From: Vigna angularis
Lineage: Eukaryota > Streptophyta > Magnoliopsida > Fabales > Fabaceae
Direction of reading: 5' to 3'
NCBI RefSeq assembly: GCF_016808095.1
Contig: NC_068973.1
Coordinates: 15,868,501 to 15,932,500, forward strand
DNA: 64,000 nt
Part shown: positions 58,757 to 64,000 of the stretch, in pieces
How positions within the stretch are numbered: the first letter of the stretch is position 1
Layout: every line of letters begins with the position of its first letter
The notes under the pieces: model-generated
Databases searched by the model: none
What the model saw: only the letters and a program-made list of their open reading frames with translations
Told to the model about the DNA's origin: nothing
Program-made: the position numbers and the translations under genes

Positions 58757-59165
58757 CCAACATCCCTGCATTTCTCCACCTGAAAGGTAAAGTCTTTTCC
58801 AAAAGAGGTTCTCACACTAATGGTCTGGAGATCCGACAACCTAATCACCAAATGCAAAACATTTCCTTCCGTAACCCATAGTCCTTTAACAGGGAATTGC
58901 TCTGTGCTAGCTCTCGTCCATCACAAACCAACTTTTGTTTGTTTGTCAATGAAGGAAGCCCATTGACCTTTTTGATTTTGAGTTTCAACGACTCAATGGT
59001 ATCGTATGGAAGGACACACATTAGAGTCAAGGATCCAGAATGGGAGAGAAATATGAAAATAAACTCATGATCCAATGACAAGTGCAGTGGAGTATGGTAT
59101 TCATTTGAAGACAATAACAGTTCCCTTGGAACAAGGCTAAGGATGGTGACACCAGTAGAAAACAT
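58757..59165 (-). pseudogene. ubiquitin-like domain of PI4K-gamma, frameshifted and truncated
   Basis: Minus strand, start ATG 59165. Reads FSTGVTILSLVPRELLLSSN, then a ubiquitin-like repeat with IFLSHSGSLTLMCVLPYDTI, ESLKLKIKKVNGLP and KLVCDGRELAQSNSLLKDYG. A one-base loss near 58868 shifts the frame, after which VLHLVIRLSDL and GKDFTFQVE continue in the new frame to a GTAAG donor-like end at 58756. This is the N-terminus of plant phosphatidylinositol 4-kinase gamma proteins, which carry ubiquitin-like repeats before the kinase. The kinase domain is absent. Either a captured fragment or a decapitated duplicate. Confidence 0.8.
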
Positions 59166-59742
59166 TTCTAATGTTGATTAAGGCAATGAAAACCAAAGGT
59201 CGAGGCTTTCACCAAAGCCTAATCCCTAGTTTATACAATTTTTACAATAACACAACCATAGGATTTACATAATTACATCTAACTGGGTATGAGATGACAT
59301 ACAAACCACCTACCCAGATGACCAAACAAGCTCAAAGTGAAAATTTAACATATGCACACAACAATGAACAATTTTTCATTAGAAATGATGAAAAATTCCA
59401 TACCTATGCCCTAATTTCCCATCATTTCCCCACCTAAACCTAGAATCAAGGTACCCAGCAGAGAAAAGCTCTAGGATTTGGATCCAATTACAAAAAGGCC
59501 AGAATCAATTGCTATAAACTCGAGAGAGAGCAGATTCTTACCCTGGGGCATTCGACACATCATTCTCACTAACTCTCTCAATCTCTACCATGGTAGAGAT
59601 GACAAAAGAAGCATAATAACCCTCGATTTTACTTGAAAAGAAAAAGAAAAAGAAAATTGCGAAGAAAATGAGGGTTTAAGAGTAAAAATGTGAGGTACCT
59701 AAATTGGGAAAGAGAAAAATTGAAGAAGGGACTGGGTGTGTT
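59166..59742. other. spacer between two gene fragments
   Basis: No coding signal. It may hold the former 5' untranslated region of the PI4K-gamma copy. A purine-rich GAAAAGAAAAAGAAAAAG tract lies at about 59636. Confidence 0.4.
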
Positions 59743-60125
59743 ACTTGAACGCCAGGGGAATCGAAGTTCATGACGCGGAGGACCACGTGGTCGTTGAGGG
59801 AGGCGTTGCGAATCAAGTTGGCGACGTCGGCCTGGAAGAGATTGACGCGATCGACAACGATGATGGCGATGACCTGGCGGTGACTTGGGGTTGTTGGAAG
59901 AAACTGGGGACGATGGCTTTGTCAAGGGGGATCCTGCGGTACATGACGGTGAAGTTGGTCTGGCCGTATCGGATGTCAACCTTGTTGGGGTTGGTGGCGG
60001 CGAAGAGGAGGCGAATGGAGAGGGAGAGAGTGGTCGTGGAGGGGAGTGGATATGATGCCCATGTACTGCACCCCCACCTGGTCCAGATCGAACTGCAGCT
60101 TCTTCGACTTCAATGCCAATACTGA
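59743..60125 (-). pseudogene. LEA_2 (NDR1/HIN1-like) gene fragment
   Basis: Minus strand. Starts around 60120 with KSKKLQFDLDQVGVQYMG and shifts frame at about 60030. It continues LLFAATNPNKVDIRYGQTNF, TVMYRRIPLD and VPSFFQQPQ, shifts again near 59885, then reads QVIAIIVVDRVNLFQADVAN, LIRNASLNDHVVLRVMNFDS and PGVQ. This is the LEA_2 domain of NDR1/HIN1-like (NHL) membrane proteins. About ten residues between LRVM and NFDS that the family has appear deleted. The N-terminal membrane helix is absent. Parent not assigned beyond the family. Confidence 0.8.
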
Positions 60126-60910
60126 CAAAAACCTTTGTTGCACAGAAAAGTAGAAGAGAGAAAAAAAATTTAACATCGTTTTGTAAAGATTTAACGGAAG
60201 GGACTTTATTGACGCAAATTTTATTAAATGAGGACGCAATTTACGCACTTTCTAAAGGATTGACTAATTTGACATATTAGAGTGAAACTGAAAACAAAAT
60301 AGGCTATTAAACCTTTATTGAAATATAAAAGGGAAGAAATGATATGGACCTTGGTTTGTTTTCCATGAATTTGCTTTACCCCTTGAGTAATCTTTAGAAT
60401 TTCGTAATGTTAGAATTTTAACTTTTTAATCTTTCAATTGGAATATAATAATAATAATAAATACTAATAATAATGTTATTGTTATTATAAGAAAAACATT
60501 GTTATCAATATATACCGCACGTTATTGTTCTTAATAAATTCGTGTATAACGTATACTATATATTTTATTAATAGATAATAAATTCAAATGTATTTTTATT
60601 AGTATATATACTGCCCGTTATATTTATTTAAATTTAAATATAAAATTACAATTTTATATATATATGTCCTTTTCTTTTCTAAGTTTAATTTTAAAAAACA
60701 TATTGTTCTACGTGTTATCATTTAAGAGGCGAAATTTAAGAAAATTTTCTTTATATCAAAATGTTTTTTAAGAATAAACTTTCATATGATTTTTTATTTT
60801 CAATAAAAAATTATTATTGTTATTATTATTATTATTATTTTATTAAAACATTCTACAAATATTTTATTGAAGCTGAAAAAAGATTTCGTCAAATACTGTG
60901 AAAAAATAAA

Positions 60911-60944
<34 letters not shown>

Positions 60945-61835
60945 GAAGTAAAATATTAGTATATACATGTCATATATAGTTTGTTAGTGTATGGTTGTTA
61001 GTGTATGGTTTTAGTTAAGCCCATTGCGGCTTGGTAAATCACTTATGTTATGCAGTAATATATTTTGTTAAATATATATTGTTCTTTATTTGCAATTAAA
61101 TAGTTTAATTGTGATATCTTAACTAAAGATACTTCTTCAATGTACTAGTATTTTTACTTTATTTTTCTTCAAACGCTGTGTCTTCAGCTCTTGTATTTTT
61201 TTTATATATATTTATTTGTTAATAACATGTGTGTGAATTGTATTCAACCCTAGCTGTCACTTGTTTTGGATGCTATGTGATGAAAGAAAAGAAATGTATC
61301 TTACTGTACACCAGAATACACTCTGACATACATAATTTCTTTTCTCAGTTTTTATTTATTTATCCTTCATAATTTGACCACTTCGTCGCAACACGACAAA
61401 CAAGGAACCATGATCCGTAATAAAAGTAAAAGTATTTAAATAGTAAAAATCAATGAGATACATGCATGAACTCTATTTATTTTCCTCTCTCTCTTGTATC
61501 ACTCACTGAATAATAGAACATTTCTCTATGTTTCTCTCTTTCAACATTTTCGATCGAGAACTAAAAACATCCTTTAGTCTTTCTACTTGGCCCAATGTTC
61601 GTGTTCCATGAGTTAACTATATATAACTTCCACAGTTGGACGTTGTGTATATCTTGTCCGCACAGTTAATCAATGTTCAAACTTGAATAAATACATTGCT
61701 GTAAACAAAACTGATGAATCACCTAATTGATACTTTTCATTTGTTTGAAGCTTTCCTGTTACATCGAATCATCTATCTCTCTCTTGTATCTTTTTATCTC
61801 TTCAGTCTCATATTAACACACAAGGTGTGCGTGAA
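60126..61835. other. AT-rich intergenic region with (ATT)n
   Basis: Spacer and 3' flank of the next gene. An ATT microsatellite lies at about 60911-60945 with a shorter one at 60810-60840. No gene. Confidence 0.6.
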
Positions 61836-64000
61836 TCATTTTTCTGGTGAGTTTTGAGGGGGTGTCGTTTCCTGGTTTTGAGGAACAGTATCTTTGTCAA
61901 CAGGGTCAGGTTCAGGTGCAAGCTTAAAAGGAGTGTTTCCTTCTTTGTCTACGGCAAGTGGATTCGCCCCCCTGAAATAATTGCTAACTTCTTTCACTAA
62001 ATTTTTTAACACCAATTTTAAATATGTCTATCCAATTCCCTTCAGACGTGTTTCAAAACAATTACCTTGTAATAAGCACTTTTGCAGTTGCATGCTTCCC
62101 CATCATAGTGCAGTAATGTAGTGGTGTCTTTCCTTTAGAATCACTAGCATTTACGTCTGCCCCATACTGTAGGAGTAGCTCTACCATTGCAACATCACAA
62201 TTTCGGCATGCCAGGTGAAGGACACTAGAACCATCTTGTACATCCTCCTCTGATTGAGTTGAGTTTTCGTATGATGTGTTTGGATCGTTAGTTGAAGAAG
62301 CCATGTTGCAAGAAAAGCCTGAACAACAATGCATTATTACTCAAATAGGGCTTTCATCTGCTTTTTAAATTGGCTGGGGATAAGAAGTTCTACCTTGTTC
62401 ACGACTAATAGCATTGACATTCACATCTGATTTCACAATGTGTCGGTACACTGCTCTCTTGTCATTGGCATTGATGCTTTCTGCCACCTGTTGTGAAAGG
62501 AGATCGTTGTTCTTTACCCGGCAAACAAACACTTTTGCATCATACTGCAAAAACACAAACCATGCATCAACTTCTCTCTCCCAGACATACTTCAACACAA
62601 GTTTTTGATCAAAGTTATCTTATGTATAAACATCAAACGCCATGGATATTCATTCCCTTAGGTGCATAAAAGGTTCATTAGTCTTTCTAGCTTATTATTA
62701 CCTTTGCATGAATGAACCTCTCCTTTAGTGAAATAGGATCATCATGTGATGGTTTTCTTGCATGAAATAACTTTTTCTGCGGCTTGGATGATCTACATAT
62801 TGTAAGATGTATGTTAGTGAAAGTTTAAACACTTAATCCCATCAATCTTAGAAAAACTCACCCATCAGGATTCTCATCTGTTTGTGAAGAACATGATGGT
62901 TGCAACAGTTCTTCCCAAACTGAGTTTGCAAAGAGATTCCCCAGTGACTGAAGCATGCTCAAGACAGCTGAATCCCATACTTTTACATCAAGGGTCAGTG
63001 ATCTTACCTATCAAAAAAAAAGAAAGTTGACTCACCTTACTTTTAAGGATTGAAAACAAAAACCCTTTAAGTACTGTACAGAAATTTCACTAAATAGTTC
63101 CTTCAGTTTTTAACCAACAAGAAAAGACAAAAACATGATCAACTCAGAGTTCATTACACTGTAGCATGATCTTCAATTACTTACTTTTGATAAATGTACT
63201 CCAAGATTCCGATGGACACCGGAACATTCAATGCATATGAGGATGCCAAGGTTTAAGGATGCCCAATCTGGATCAGGTTTGCCGCAATCAGCACATTTGT
63301 CATTGCCACCAACTTTCCTAAGAATATCAATTGGCTTTTCACATTTTGTACTTTGCTTATTCTTCTGCAAATCTTCGGATGACATAGAATCCCCATTCAA
63401 TGCTAGATCATCATCTGGACAACCTTTTAACAAAAGAAGCTTGTTGGCAGAGTGACCGTTACCATTTTCTGACACATCAGACTGTCACATTCACGATTAA
63501 TACTGGCATCAGTGGATGCAATTACAAGACTTGTTAAAAAATGGTTTAGGAATACTCAGGCAAGACATTCGTTAATATCTGTGATTGAATGAGTGTGTAA
63601 AGAAAAGGCAAAAAGAAAAGAAATATGATGTACCAGTGTCTGTACACTCAATAAGGAGGCAATTACACCAGTTATCTTTTCCATCCAATCCATCTGATCC
63701 ACAGCATTTTCTGCCTGCATGATGTTGGGTGTGGTGAGAAGATAAAAAGCAAAAGTAGAGGTGAGTAAATGTTGGGAAATGCATACCTGCAATGTGTAAC
63801 TCTTTGAGGGTGAAATAATCCTGAAGCAGAATCTTAAATCCGATTGTTCAGCATCAGACTTGATTGTTGATGTGAGCAGGTTCACTGTGTGACGTGCTAC
63901 ACATTTGTCATCAGGCATGCCTCCATGGTAATGTGAAGAAAGAAGGCGACTCAAAATTCCAGCACTATTATCGGTGGCACAATTTCTGTGTAGGGATGAT
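61836..64000 (-). CDS. ACAP-type ARF GTPase-activating protein (AGD class with PH, ArfGAP, ankyrin), 3' half
   Basis: Minus-strand exons: 63787-64000 (runs off the window), 63634-63714, 63185-63481, 62862-63007, 62702-62792, 62394-62544, 62066-62318 and 61836-61971 (stop TGA). All junctions are GT-AG and all phases join. The first two exons give the end of a PH domain ([27 protein letters not shown]). The next gives the ArfGAP zinc finger [20 protein letters not shown] with [12 protein letters not shown] (C-x2-C-x16-C-x2-C) and its catalytic Arg in HRNLG. Ankyrin repeats follow ([40 protein letters not shown]). Family members stimulate GTP hydrolysis on ARF at the trans-Golgi or plasma membrane; one Arabidopsis member, AGD3/VAN3, is needed for vein patterning. 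The N-terminal BAR domain lies outside the window. The last exon replaces the usual end of the ankyrin block with a Pro/acidic tail ([16 protein letters not shown]). The AGD paralogue is not assigned. Confidence 0.93.

Noticed and set aside
60811..60945. ATT repeats as a possible regulatory element
   Set aside because: Simple microsatellite in intergenic DNA; no further signal.

Overview
The window is plant nuclear DNA, most likely from a warm-season legume related to Vigna or Phaseolus. That is an inference from the element types and from recalled protein resemblance, not from a database search. Two host genes look intact: a complete four-exon MHF1/CENP-S gene (54247-55058, minus) and the 3' half of an ACAP-type ARF-GAP gene (61836-64000, minus). 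Almost everything else is transposable elements, their remnants, and gene fragments carried or copied by them.

Layout. 1-1196: intergenic. 1202-10363: a young Athila-type LTR element with TSD GAGCT; it encodes gag-protease and a second ORF but no RT or integrase. 10707-12380: non-autonomous CACTA element (TSD CAT). 15566-20163: decayed Ty1/copia element, plus strand. 20535-22303: second decayed copia remnant, minus strand. 22304-34654: Tat-lineage Ty3/gypsy element, minus strand (TSD ATAAT), with two RNase H domains, an antisense extra ORF and a tandem array; its RT is split by a 2.9-kb solo LTR (28727-31606, TSD TCCGG). 34655-38610: AT-rich remnants. 38611-42414 and 42563-44985: two more solo LTRs of the same broad family, the first holding a nested copia-type solo LTR (40505-41942, TSD TCACC). 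45061-47916: AT-rich DNA with Helitron-like ends. 47926-49657: Pack-MULE-like element (9-bp TSD) carrying a nitrate/peptide transporter (NPF) fragment. 50440-51440: degenerate minisatellite. 52458-52657: MITE. 56144-60125: a mosaic of broken pieces of laccase, CYP81-like P450, PPR, PI4K-gamma and LEA_2 genes.

How the parts relate. Nesting gives relative ages: copia remnant, then the Tat element, then the solo LTR inside its RT. The Athila-type element is youngest (LTRs about 0.5% apart by eye). It has no polymerase of its own, so another element must have supplied it. The two intact genes share a strand but show no functional link: MHF1 is a histone-fold DNA-repair/centromere protein and the ARF-GAP is a membrane-traffic regulator.

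Most unusual signals: (a) six hairpins in the Athila-type element with the same 8-nt loop and compensating stem changes; (b) element-specific short, mostly palindromic CpG-containing words scattered through nearly every LTR; (c) the gene-fragment mosaic, one piece of which recurs in the Pack-MULE 9 kb away.
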